From positions 5,791-69,790 of the forward strand of contig DMCZ01000076.1 in assembly GCA_003446655.1 (NCBI GenBank): a stretch of DNA of 64,000 nt. The letters are read 5' to 3'. Shown here piece by piece: positions 51,981 to 59,667 of this stretch. A program made the position numbers and the translations under genes. Each line of letters begins with the position of its first letter. Within the stretch, counting starts at the first letter, position 1. The notes below the pieces were generated by a model. It saw nothing but the letters and a program-made list of their open reading frames with translations. It was not told where the DNA came from and ran no database searches. The DNA is from Thauera sp. GTDB lineage: Bacteria; Pseudomonadota; Gammaproteobacteria; Burkholderiales; Rhodocyclaceae.

Positions 51981-53078
51981 TCATTGTCTTTGCCGCGACT
52001 GCCAGCGGTGATGGCCGGACCGTGATGGATGCGCGCCGGACGCCGTGTGCCCGCCTCGGCGCGCGCGCTCGAAATGCCCCAGCACGCGCGCGGCCAGCCA
52101 GTCCTGGCTGCCCGGCCAGGCGCCTGCCAGGAAGCCGACGTGGCCGCCGTGGTCCGGACACTCGAAGCGCACCGTGGGCGGCAAGGCCTGCGCGTCGGGT
52201 AGCGCACGGGCGGGGACGAAGGGGTCGTTGGCGGCGTTGAGCACCAGAGTCGGCACGTCGATTCCGCCCAGCCATGGCCGCGCCGACGCCCGCCGCCAGT
52301 AGTCCTCTACTCCGGCAAAGCCATGGGCGGGTGCGGTGTAGGCATCGTCGAATTCAGCCAGAGTGCGTGCGCTCGCGACGCGTGCGGCGTCGAAGTGCCC
52401 GGGGTGGCGTTCGCACTTCGCCAGTGCCTTGTCGCGCAGGGTGACAAGGAAGTGGCGGGTGTAGATGCGGTTGAAGCCCCGGGCAAGCGCGTGGCCCGAC
52501 ACCATCAGGTCGAGCGGGGCGCAGATTGCAGCGGCCGCTTCGACCACGGACTGCGCCGCGGAGCCGCGTTCTCCGAGCCATTTCAGCAGGGCATTGCCGC
52601 CGAGCGAGACGCCGGCGGCGAAGACCGGCGCGCCGCCCGCGATCTGCTGCAGGCGACGCAGGATCCAGTCGATTTCTTCGCTGTCGCCGGAGTGGTAGGC
52701 GCGCGGCAGGCGGTTCGGTGTCCCACTGCAGCCGCGGAAGTGGGGTACGACGCCGCGCCAGCCGAGGGCGCCGGCTGCCTGCATCAGGCTGCGCGCGTAG
52801 TGCGAGCGGCTGCTGCCCTCGAGGCCGTGGAAGAGGACGAGAACCGGGGCGCATTCGAGGTGCGCTGGCGTTGCCTCCGGCGTCGCCGGCACGCCCTGCG
52901 CCGTGATGACGGAGCCGGCGGGATCGAGCCAGTCGAGCTCGATGAAGTCGCCGTCGGGCGTCTCCCAGCGCTCACGCCGGTAGTTCGGCAGCGGCGCCTT
53001 GCGGGCCAGCGGAAAGATGGTCTGCAGATGGCCGCCGGGCAGCCACCACGGCGCGCGATAGGCGTGCAGGTCGCTCAA
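51981..53078 (-). CDS. Alpha/beta hydrolase, YheT family
   Basis: A cytosolic esterase-like protein of about 365 aa. Family features: APWWLPGGHLQTIFPLARKAPLPNYRRERWETPDGDFIELDW near the start, LVLFHGLEGSSRSHYARSLMQ at the oxyanion hole, GVVPHFRGCSGTPN, nucleophile motif GVSLGGNALLKWLGE, NAANDPFVPARALP with the acid residue, and DHGGHVGFL with the catalytic His. The substrate is unknown. The only fitting start is TTG at 53076-53078, which overlaps the stop of the upstream gene (TTGA). The last 30 residues (Arg/Ser/His-rich) are beyond the usual end and may be non-functional. Confidence 0.87.
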   Translation of the reverse strand: MSDLHAYRAPWWLPGGHLQTIFPLARKAPLPNYRRERWETPDGDFIELDWLDPAGSVITAQGVPATPEATPAHLECAPVLVLFHGLEGSSRSHYARSLMQAAGALGWRGVVPHFRGCSGTPNRLPRAYHSGDSEEIDWILRRLQQIAGGAPVFAAGVSLGGNALLKWLGERGSAAQSVVEAAAAICAPLDLMVSGHALARGFNRIYTRHFLVTLRDKALAKCERHPGHFDAARVASARTLAEFDDAYTAPAHGFAGVEDYWRRASARPWLGGIDVPTLVLNAANDPFVPARALPDAQALPPTVRFECPDHGGHVGFLAGAWPGSQDWLAARVLGHFERARRGGHTASGAHPSRSGHHRWQSRQRQ

Positions 53079-53503
53079 TGCACCACGCGTGGCGACAGGT
53101 CGCCGAAGTCCGTGTGCTCGGGGATCGGCGACGCATGATGCAGCACCATGCGCCAGCCGTTGGGCCCGCGCACATAGACGTTGGTCGCGGCCAGGGTCGG
53201 GCCGCGCTGCATCTGGCCCTCCGCGCCGACGCGCTCGAACACGCAGTGCATCGCCATCATTGCACTGGCGCTGATCACGGCCTGGCTGACGTCGATCTTC
53301 AGTGCGTTGCCATTGGACAGGATCTGCCGCCACGTCTCGCGCACGGCGGCGAGACCGACGATGCGCGGTCCGCCCGGATGGACACAGACGACTTCCTCTT
53401 CCTCGGACCAGACGGACATCAGTGCGTCCACATTGCCGTGGGCCAGCGCCTGGTAGAACGCGGCTTCGGCTTCCAGTGCGGTGGTGAAGTTGGCTTTGCT
53501 CAC
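53075..53503 (-). CDS. NTF2-like/SnoaL-fold small protein
   Basis: A 142-aa protein of the nuclear transport factor 2-like superfamily (DUF4440/SnoaL type). The core is ALEAEAAFYQALAHGNVDALMSVWSEEEEVVCVHPGGPRIVGLAAVRETWRQIL, then strands such as DVSQAVISASAMMAMHCVFERV and GPTLAATNVYVRGPNGWRMVLHHASPI. The fold binds small hydrophobic ligands or acts as an isomerase, but no catalytic set is evident. It overlaps the esterase gene by four bases, so the two are probably made together. Confidence 0.85.
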   Translation of the reverse strand: MSKANFTTALEAEAAFYQALAHGNVDALMSVWSEEEEVVCVHPGGPRIVGLAAVRETWRQILSNGNALKIDVSQAVISASAMMAMHCVFERVGAEGQMQRGPTLAATNVYVRGPNGWRMVLHHASPIPEHTDFGDLSPRVVH

Positions 53504-53562
53504 GGGATCGCTCTATGTGTTTTTCAAGGGGCGCATGCGCGAGTTCGGGTATCGCAAATGCA

Positions 53563-53582
53563 ACGGGGGCCGAAGCCCCCGT
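53563..53582 (-). terminator. Hairpin terminator downstream of the zf-CHCC gene
   Basis: ACGGGGGC and GCCCCCGT form a perfect 8-bp stem with a 4-base loop (TTCG on the minus strand), 30 bases beyond the stop codon. The T run is poor (TTGCATTTG), so termination may be partial. Confidence 0.5.
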
Positions 53583-53612
53583 ATGCTCGAGACTGCGCGA
53601 ACGCCGCCAGGT

Positions 53613-53813
53613 TCAGTGGTGACCCTTCGGACGCTCGCCGGTGAACACGTAGTGCGCGCTGCAATACGGGCACACCGCCTCGCCGGTCTTCAGGACGTCC
53701 AGGAACACGCGCGGGTGCCGGGCCCAAAGCGGCGCGCCCGGCGGCGGGCAGTGCAGCGGCAGGTCCTTGGCGGACACGATGATGGCGTGGGGCTTTTCGG
53801 TGGTTTCAACCAT
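53613..53813 (-). CDS. zf-CHCC zinc-finger domain protein
   Basis: A 66-aa protein with the CHCC zinc site of the NDUFS6-like family: Cys22 in PLHCPPPG, His33 in ARHPRVFLDV, and Cys48/Cys51 in AVCPYCSAHYVF. In mitochondria the homologous subunit belongs to respiratory complex I; in bacteria the protein is of unknown function and commonly lies next to ilvE in betaproteobacteria. It is 24 bases downstream of ilvE on the same strand. Confidence 0.9.
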   Translation of the reverse strand: MVETTEKPHAIIVSAKDLPLHCPPPGAPLWARHPRVFLDVLKTGEAVCPYCSAHYVFTGERPKGHH

Positions 53814-53837
53814 GTCGCAATCCTCGGAGCGTGGAAA

Positions 53838-54758
53838 TCAGACGTGGGCGAGCCAGTGCGCGTATTCCGGCGCACGGCCGTTCACGACGTCGAAGAAGCG
53901 GGACTGGATCTTCTCGGTGATCGGGCCGCGCTTGCCTTCGCCGATCTTGCGGTCGTCGAGCTCGCGGATCGGGGTCACTTCGGCGGCGGTGCCGGTGAAG
54001 AAGGCCTCGTCGGCGAGGTAGATGTCGTCGCGGGTCAGGCGCTTGGTGCCCACTTCGAGGCCGAGCTCGCGCGCGATGACGTGGACCGAGTCGCGGGTGA
54101 TGCCGGTCAGCGCCGAGGCGATCTCGGGTTCGTAGATGCGGCCGTCCTTGACGATGAACAGGTTCTCGCCCGCGCCTTCGGCGACGAAGCCCTGGTTGTC
54201 GAGCAGCAGCGCCTCGTCGTAGCCCATGCGGGTGACCTCGAGGTTGGCGAGGATCGAGTTCGGGTAGGTCGCCGACAGCTTGGCGCGCGGCATCGTCGAG
54301 TTGACGTGGTGGCGGGTGTAGGACGAGGTCTTTACCCGGATGCCCTTCTGCAGGCCTTCCTCACCGAGGTAGGCGCCCCAGGGCCAGGCAGCGATGGCGA
54401 CGTGCACGGTGGCGCCGATGGTCGAGATGCCCATCTTCTCCGAGCCGTAGAAGGCGATCGGGCGCAGGTAGCAGGACTCGAGCTTGTTCGCGCGCACGAC
54501 CTCCTTCTGCGCCTCCATGAGTTCATCCTTGGAGTACGGGATGTCCATCATGTAGATCTTGGCGGAGTTGATCAGGCGCTGGGTGTGCTCGGCCAGGCGG
54601 AAGATTGCGGTGCCGCTGACGGTGTTGTAGGCACGGACGCCCTCGAAGACGGCGAGGCCGTAGTGCAGCGAGTGGGTGAGGACGTGCGTGGTCGCCTCGC
54701 GCCACGGGACGAGCTTGCCGTCCTGCCAGATGAAGCCGTCGCGGTCAGCCATGGACAT
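53838..54758 (-). CDS. ilvE: Branched-chain amino acid aminotransferase
   Basis: PLP-dependent class IV aminotransferase that catalyses the last step of valine, leucine and isoleucine synthesis. At 306 aa it is full length. Motifs: MADRDGFIWQDGKLVPWREATTHVLTHSLHYGLAVFEGVRAY at the start, NSTMPRAKLSATYPNSILANLE with the PLP lysine, and GAGENLFIVKDG and FFTGTAAEVTPIRELDDRKIGEG near the end. The ATG at 54756-54758 has GGAG nine bases upstream. It heads a two-gene operon with the zf-CHCC gene and is divergent from nudJ. Confidence 0.95.
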   Translation of the reverse strand: MSMADRDGFIWQDGKLVPWREATTHVLTHSLHYGLAVFEGVRAYNTVSGTAIFRLAEHTQRLINSAKIYMMDIPYSKDELMEAQKEVVRANKLESCYLRPIAFYGSEKMGISTIGATVHVAIAAWPWGAYLGEEGLQKGIRVKTSSYTRHHVNSTMPRAKLSATYPNSILANLEVTRMGYDEALLLDNQGFVAEGAGENLFIVKDGRIYEPEIASALTGITRDSVHVIARELGLEVGTKRLTRDDIYLADEAFFTGTAAEVTPIRELDDRKIGEGKRGPITEKIQSRFFDVVNGRAPEYAHWLAHV

Positions 54759-54939
54759 GATCAAAATCTCCGCCTGTATGAGTGTTCGCTGGATGGGTAT
54801 CGAGGATGCCCCGGCCGGGATCGTCGGGGCATAGCCTTTGAATTCTAGCGTAAAGGCGGGGGTTCGATGCGCTCGACGTGCAGCGTGCGCGGCCCGTGAC
54901 GCGGCGCCCGGCTGGGAGCGCGGGGCGGCGCGCGCTAGA

Positions 54940-55440
54940 ATGCAGGGCTTCGTGCGCCTGGAGCCGACATTGAACGATCGTCCCTGGAAACCCAACGTCA
55001 CCGTCGCCGCCGTCATCGAGCGCAACGGACGCTTCCTGCTGGTCGAGGAAGAGACCCCCGAAGGCTTGCGCTTCAACCAGCCTGCCGGGCACCTTGAGGA
55101 GGGCGAGTCGCTGCTCGAGGCCACCGTGCGCGAGGCGCTGGAAGAGACCGCGCACCATTTTGTCCCCGAGTACCTGGTCGGCGTGTATCAGTGGACCCGG
55201 CCCCAGGGCGACATCACCTATCTGCGCTTTGCTTATGGCGGCCGCCTCGAAGGCGAGGACGCGGGACGCCGGCTCGATGCGGGCATCGTGCGCGCGCTGT
55301 GGATGACGCCCGACGAGGTGCGTGCCACCGCCGATCGCCATCGCAGCCCCCTGATCCTGCAGTGCGTCGAGGACTGGCTCTCCGGCCAGCGCCATCCGTT
55401 GAGCCTGGTTCGCCACTATCCGGGGGCGCAGGCTGCATGA
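54940..55440 (+). CDS. nudJ: NudJ-type Nudix hydrolase
   Basis: A pyrophosphohydrolase of about 166 aa (or 156 aa from TTG at 54970). The Nudix box is GHLEEGESLLEATVREALEE plus TA, with the REALEE catalytic core. KPNVTVAAVIERNGRFLLVEE precedes it and WMTPDEVRATADRHRSPLIL follows. NudJ releases phosphate from thiamine pyrophosphate or nucleoside diphosphates. The placement before mnmA matches E. coli nudJ-mnmA, which supports the subfamily call. I give the ATG at 54940; the conserved part begins at NDRPWKPNV, so the TTG at 54970 is a good alternative. Confidence 0.85.
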   Translation: MQGFVRLEPTLNDRPWKPNVTVAAVIERNGRFLLVEEETPEGLRFNQPAGHLEEGESLLEATVREALEETAHHFVPEYLVGVYQWTRPQGDITYLRFAYGGRLEGEDAGRRLDAGIVRALWMTPDEVRATADRHRSPLILQCVEDWLSGQRHPLSLVRHYPGAQAA

Positions 55441-56123
55441 TCCGCGGGGCGCTGGTGCTGGCCTTGCTCCTGCCCGCGTGGGCGGCGGCGACGGTGCCTG
55501 CGCAGGCCGCGGTGCCGGGGATACGCGCCGGCGCAGAGGTCAGCATCTGCTACAACTACGGCTGCCTGCGAGAGGAGCGGGTGCGCTTCAATGGCGCCCT
55601 GCTGCAGCGCCTGGGCGAGCGACTCGCCCGCGCGCGCACTGCGGCCGAAGAGCGCGCGCAGCTCGCCGAAGCGCTTGGCCGGCTGTACCGGGTCGCCGCC
55701 ACGCAGACGCCGGTTGGCGCCGACCGCGCGGGCAATTTCCTCGATGCCGAGGCCGATGGGCGCATGGACTGCATCGACCACTCGACCTCGACCACGCGGC
55801 TGCTGGCGCTGGCCGAGGCGCGCGGCTGGCTGCGCTATCACCGCGTGGTGGAGCCGGCACGACGCACGCGGCTGATCCTGCAGCACTTCAGTGCGGTGAT
55901 CGAGGTGCTGGCGCTGGAAGAACGCATCCCCCGCCTGCCGCCCGGGCAGGCGCTGGCGGGCTGCAACTGCACCGAGGACGGGCTGGTGATCGAGGCTGCC
56001 GACGGTGGCGATCGTCCGGGCGAACGTTACGTGGTCGACAGCTGGTTCGTCGACAATGGCGAGCCGGCTGTGGTAATGCCGCTCGCGGAGTGGCTCAAGG
56101 GAGGTGGACCGAATGTCCAGTAA
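55437..56123 (+). CDS. Exported protein of unknown function, about 228 aa
   Basis: I do not recognise the family. A clear signal peptide ([24 protein letters not shown]) shows export to the periplasm. The mature part has three cysteine patches: [16 protein letters not shown] near residue 42, [20 protein letters not shown] mid-protein, and [15 protein letters not shown]. The C-terminal half has [35 protein letters not shown] motif looks conserved and could be a catalytic or binding site. The gene overlaps nudJ by four bases and mnmA by eleven, so it is embedded in their operon and should be tied to the same conditions. Confidence 0.78.
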   Translation: MIRGALVLALLLPAWAAATVPAQAAVPGIRAGAEVSICYNYGCLREERVRFNGALLQRLGERLARARTAAEERAQLAEALGRLYRVAATQTPVGADRAGNFLDAEADGRMDCIDHSTSTTRLLALAEARGWLRYHRVVEPARRTRLILQHFSAVIEVLALEERIPRLPPGQALAGCNCTEDGLVIEAADGGDRPGERYVVDSWFVDNGEPAVVMPLAEWLKGGGPNVQ

Positions 56124-57237
56124 GGCGCAAGGCGATGGGATGAAGGTGGTGGTCGGCATGTCCGGCGGAGTGGACTCGTCGGTGACTGCGCTGCTGCTCA
56201 AGCAGCAGGGCTATGACGTGACCGGCCTGTTCATGAAGAACTGGGAGGACGACGACGATTCCGAATACTGCTCGACGCGGCAGGATCTTGTGGACGTGGC
56301 CTCGGTGTGCGACGTGATCGGCATCGAACTCGAAGTCGTCAATTTCAGCAAGGAATACAAGGACCGCGTGTTCGCCGACTTCCTGCGCGAGTACGAGGCT
56401 GGCCGCACCCCCAACCCCGACGTGCTGTGCAACTCCGAGATCAAGTTCCGCTGCTTCCTCGACCACGCCATGCAGATGGGCGCCGAGCGCATCGCCACCG
56501 GCCACTACGCCCAGGTGCGCGAATGGACCAATGATGGCCGCACCGAATATCAGCTGCTGAAGGCCGAGGACGGCACCAAGGACCAGAGCTACTTCCTCTA
56601 CCGCCTGAACCAGGCGCAGCTCGCGAAGACCCTGTTCCCGCTCGGGGCGCTGTACAAGCGCGAGGTGCGCAGGATCGCCGAGCAGGCCGGGCTGCACGTG
56701 GCGGCCAAGAAGGATTCGACGGGCATCTGCTTCATCGGCGAGCGCCCCTTCCGCGAGTTCCTGATGCGCTACCTGCCCACCCAGCCGGGCGAGATCCGTG
56801 CGCTCGACGACGAGCGTGTGCTCGGCGAGCACCAGGGCCTGATGTATCACACCATCGGCCAGAGGAAGGGGCTGCACATCGGCGGCATCAAGGGTAACCA
56901 GGACGAGGCGGGCGAGCACGACGCCTGGTACGTGGCGGGCAAGGACGTGCAGGCCAACGTGCTCTACGTCGTGCAGGGCCACGATCATCCGGCGCTGCTA
57001 CGTGATCGCCTGGTGGCGGCCGACCTCAACTGGATCGCTGGCCGCGACCCGCACACCAACTGGGTCTATACCGCCAAGCCGCGCTACCGCACGCCCGACC
57101 AGCCGTGCGAGATCGATCGCATCGCCGACGGTCGCGCGGAGATCGCCTTCGCGCAACCGCAGTGGGCGCTCACGCCCGGCCAGAGCGTGGTGGTGTACGA
57201 ATCGAAGGTCTGCCTGGGTGGCGGCATCATTCTCTGA
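56113..57237 (+). CDS. mnmA: tRNA-specific 2-thiouridylase MnmA
   Basis: Adds sulfur to U34 of tRNA-Lys, Glu and Gln using ATP and the TusE/IscS relay. At 374 aa it is full length. PP-loop [37 protein letters not shown] at the start, active-site cysteines in [14 protein letters not shown] and [15 protein letters not shown], and C-terminal beta-barrel [16 protein letters not shown] with [16 protein letters not shown]. The ATG at 56113 follows GGGAGGTGG at the right spacing. A GTG three codons earlier and an ATG at 56140 are less likely. Confidence 0.95.
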   Translation: MSSKAQGDGMKVVVGMSGGVDSSVTALLLKQQGYDVTGLFMKNWEDDDDSEYCSTRQDLVDVASVCDVIGIELEVVNFSKEYKDRVFADFLREYEAGRTPNPDVLCNSEIKFRCFLDHAMQMGAERIATGHYAQVREWTNDGRTEYQLLKAEDGTKDQSYFLYRLNQAQLAKTLFPLGALYKREVRRIAEQAGLHVAAKKDSTGICFIGERPFREFLMRYLPTQPGEIRALDDERVLGEHQGLMYHTIGQRKGLHIGGIKGNQDEAGEHDAWYVAGKDVQANVLYVVQGHDHPALLRDRLVAADLNWIAGRDPHTNWVYTAKPRYRTPDQPCEIDRIADGRAEIAFAQPQWALTPGQSVVVYESKVCLGGGIIL

Positions 57238-57329
57238 ACGCCGCCGCGAGGCGCCGTGGGCCGGCGGACCCATCCGTCCTCCCCGCCTGTTCGCTCCCGT
57301 CGGGCGCGAGGACGGTGGCGTCCCGGCCC

Positions 57330-58277
57330 TCAGGCCCCGAGGGTGCCCCGCGCGGCGGCGAGCGGCGGGTGGTTCGCAGCCTGCAGGCGTGCCGCGTAGA
57401 TCTCGCAGCGCTCGAGGTATTCTCGCGCGCTCTTGGGCATGGTCACGCGTGCGCGGGTGATGTCGGTGACCAGGTTGCGCCCCTGCAGGATCAGGCGCAG
57501 GCCGTCGCTGGCGAGCTGGCGTTCGTGCTCGGTCGATACCGGCGAGAGGACCGCGGTGACCGCAGCCAGATGCTCTGAGGCGACGACGAAGTCGGCCCAC
57601 ACGTCGAAGATGTCAGGATCGGTGCGCAGCGTCTCGCACTTGATCTTGGCGATGCGGGTGAACTCGAGCACCAGCGGCGCCACGCCATGGAACAGGGGTG
57701 TGCCCGAGAAGGTCGCGGCCATGACCGCGCCGATACGATCGATCTCGCGTAGCGCCTGTGCGATCTTGATGTAGCGGCTCTCGTAGAACGCTTCGACCGG
57801 GATCGAGAACGCGCGAAAGGGCTCGCCCCAGAGTTCGTCGATACCTTCGTCACCGCTGCGGTGCAGTACCAGGCGACCCAGCGCGAGCGCCTCCTGGAGA
57901 CAAAGGCCGCATTCGCGCATCAATGCGTTGTCGGTCTCGATCTCGATGCCCAGCTCCTGCAGTTCGACGAGCTTGGTGAAGATGTCGGTGGCGCGGTTGA
58001 ACAGCGCGCCGGCGTACATTGCGCCCTTGACGCGCTTGCGCTCGGTGTCCTGCTCGTCGAGGTAGGCGCGACGGGCGTCGTCGAGTCGCTTGCCAGGGAT
58101 GTTTATGCCATGTTCGACGTGGTTGAACAGGCGGCGGGTGAGGGCCTGGATGAGCTTCTTCTTGGCGTCGAGCGAGTCCGCCGGCGGTTCATAGACCTTC
58201 AGCCAGTAGCCGTCGTGATAAATGCGCCGAATGCCGTCGATGAGGGCGACGGTGCCGTCCGGGATGGGCTCGTCCAT
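57330..58277 (-). CDS. Conserved helical protein of unknown function, 315 aa
   Basis: I do not recognise this protein. It is soluble, without a signal peptide, and looks almost wholly alpha-helical. N-terminal PDGTVALIDGIRRIYHDGYWLKVYEPP is followed by DAKKKLIQALTRRLFNHVEHGINIP and GAMYAGALFNRATDIFTKLVELQELGIEIETDNALMRECG, and a C-terminal helix VTMPKSAREYLERCEIYAARLQAA. No enzyme motif is apparent. It is the second gene of a leftward pair with DUF2062 (49-base gap), which is the only context clue. Confidence 0.75.
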   Translation of the reverse strand: MDEPIPDGTVALIDGIRRIYHDGYWLKVYEPPADSLDAKKKLIQALTRRLFNHVEHGINIPGKRLDDARRAYLDEQDTERKRVKGAMYAGALFNRATDIFTKLVELQELGIEIETDNALMRECGLCLQEALALGRLVLHRSGDEGIDELWGEPFRAFSIPVEAFYESRYIKIAQALREIDRIGAVMAATFSGTPLFHGVAPLVLEFTRIAKIKCETLRTDPDIFDVWADFVVASEHLAAVTAVLSPVSTEHERQLASDGLRLILQGRNLVTDITRARVTMPKSAREYLERCEIYAARLQAANHPPLAAARGTLGA

Positions 58278-58326
58278 AGCAGTAGCACGTCAGCGTGAAG
58301 ACAGGAGGCGAAGGATACGCCCGCGC

Positions 58327-58902
58327 TCAGGCGCTTCCAATAGCCTGCCGCCGCGCGGCCGCGGCACGCAGCCGGCGCTCGTTGCGCAGCTTGCGCCACT
58401 TTGAGGTGACGCGCATGCGCCACACGAGCTGGGTGCCCCAGTAGGCGATGAAGGCGCCGGTGATCGCCATGATGAGCATGCCGACCAGCAGCGGCTGGCC
58501 GATGCCGGTGATCCATGTCCATGCCTGCGCGAGCGAGTCGATCATGCGAATCGGCTTCTCGACGTCGTCCGCCGTCAGGTCGGCAGGCGCGCGCGTGCCG
58601 ATCACGCCGGCGCCCAGCCGGTAGGCGAAGTAGTAGAGCGGACCGTAGGTGAGCGGATTGCTGACCAGGGTGGAGACCGCCGCGATCCAGAGGTTGCCGC
58701 GCAACAGCAGCGAGGCGATCGCGGCCGCCGGGATCTGGGCGATCGGGATCATCAGCCCGAAGAACACCCCCATCGCCACCCCCCGCGCGACCGAACGCCG
58801 ATTGACATGCCACAGCAGCGGATCGTGGATGCGCGGTCCAAGCCACCGCAACATACGGCTCTGCGTGATGGCGTCGCGGGTTGGCAGGAAGCGTTCGAGC
58901 AT
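58327..58902 (-). CDS. DUF2062 membrane protein
   Basis: A 191-aa inner-membrane protein with about four membrane segments: SVARGVAMGVFFGLMIPIAQIPAAAIASLLLRGNLWIAAVSTLVSNPLTYGPLYYFAYRLGA and PLLVGMLIMAITGAFIAYWGTQLVW. The FFGLMIPIAQIPAA and STLVSNPLTYGPLYYFAYRLG motifs are those of DUF2062. A very basic C-terminal tail (TSKWRKLRNERRLRAAAARRQ) faces the cytosol. The family often lies near glycosyltransferases or lipid genes; its function is unknown. Confidence 0.88.
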   Translation of the reverse strand: MLERFLPTRDAITQSRMLRWLGPRIHDPLLWHVNRRSVARGVAMGVFFGLMIPIAQIPAAAIASLLLRGNLWIAAVSTLVSNPLTYGPLYYFAYRLGAGVIGTRAPADLTADDVEKPIRMIDSLAQAWTWITGIGQPLLVGMLIMAITGAFIAYWGTQLVWRMRVTSKWRKLRNERRLRAAAARRQAIGSA

Positions 58903-58990
58903 GGTCCGGTCCGGAGCGAAGTCGGCATCTTACGCAATGCGCGACAAAGCACAAGAAGCAGGACTCCCGGCAACGCGGGACAGGCGCCCG

Positions 58991-59020
58991 AAGTCTGCAA
59001 GCGAATGATTTTGCAGGCTT
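58991..59020. repeat. Inverted repeat upstream of DUF2062
   Basis: AAGTCTGCAA and TTGCAGGCTT (one mismatch) flank a 10-base loop. It lies 88 bases before the DUF2062 start and 106 bases after the sixA stop, on the same strand. No T run follows. The surrounding 224 bases contain no gene. Confidence 0.45.
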
Positions 59021-59126
59021 GTGACCGCAGCCGCCGTGAGGAATTCACCGGCTCCGGCGCGATTGGGGCACGATCTTCCGCGCCTCGGGACGCGCTGACC
59101 CGTCGCTGCGCCGGCGCGCTGGGAAT

Positions 59127-59579
59127 TCAGGCGAAATCGCTCGGAATCACGGCTCGCAGCACGGTCTGCGTTTCACCTTCGCGGACGCGGTTGGTGAACC
59201 ACCACAGCGCGCCCTTCTTGATCGTCCAGTCAGCCTCGCTGCCAGCCAGCAGCAGCGCGCACAGGCGGCCGAGCGCCGGCTGGTGACCTACCACCAAGGC
59301 CGCGCCGCTGGCGTCGGGCCAGCCGGTGGCGGCCAGGATGTCGGGCACGTTGCCGTCGGGGCCGAGGCTGCTGACGATCTCGAAGTTTTCGGTGAAGGCT
59401 GCGGCGGTCTGGCGGGTGCGTACCGTCGGACTAACCAGCACCTTGAGTTGCTTGGGCTTGTGTTCGTCGAGCCAGTGCGCCATGCGCCGGGCCTGTTTGA
59501 GGCCACGTGGGGTGAGCTCACGCAGGTGGTCGGGCGTGCCGTCCACCGCTTCTGCATGTCGCCAGAGCAGCAGGTCCAT
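59127..59579 (-). CDS. sixA: SixA-type phosphohistidine phosphatase
   Basis: A 150-aa cytosolic member of the histidine-phosphatase superfamily. Active-site MDLLLWRHAEAVDG has Arg7-His8; VSPTVRTRQTAAAF holds a second Arg; and VVGHQPALGRLCALLL holds His99. E. coli SixA removes phosphate from His of HPt domains such as ArcB. The compact length and LLWRHAEA start favour SixA over phosphoglycerate mutase types. The ATG at 59577-59579 is used; an ATG 13 codons upstream is possible. It is 88 bases downstream of the CYTH-CHAD gene on the same strand. Confidence 0.9.
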   Translation of the reverse strand: MDLLLWRHAEAVDGTPDHLRELTPRGLKQARRMAHWLDEHKPKQLKVLVSPTVRTRQTAAAFTENFEIVSSLGPDGNVPDILAATGWPDASGAALVVGHQPALGRLCALLLAGSEADWTIKKGALWWFTNRVREGETQTVLRAVIPSDFA

Positions 59580-59667
59580 GTCGTTCGTCCAGGAGTCGAG
59601 GGCCGGCATCATCGGCCCGTCGTGTTGCAGCGTGATGAACCGGGCGAGGGGCGGCACGTGCGGGCCT

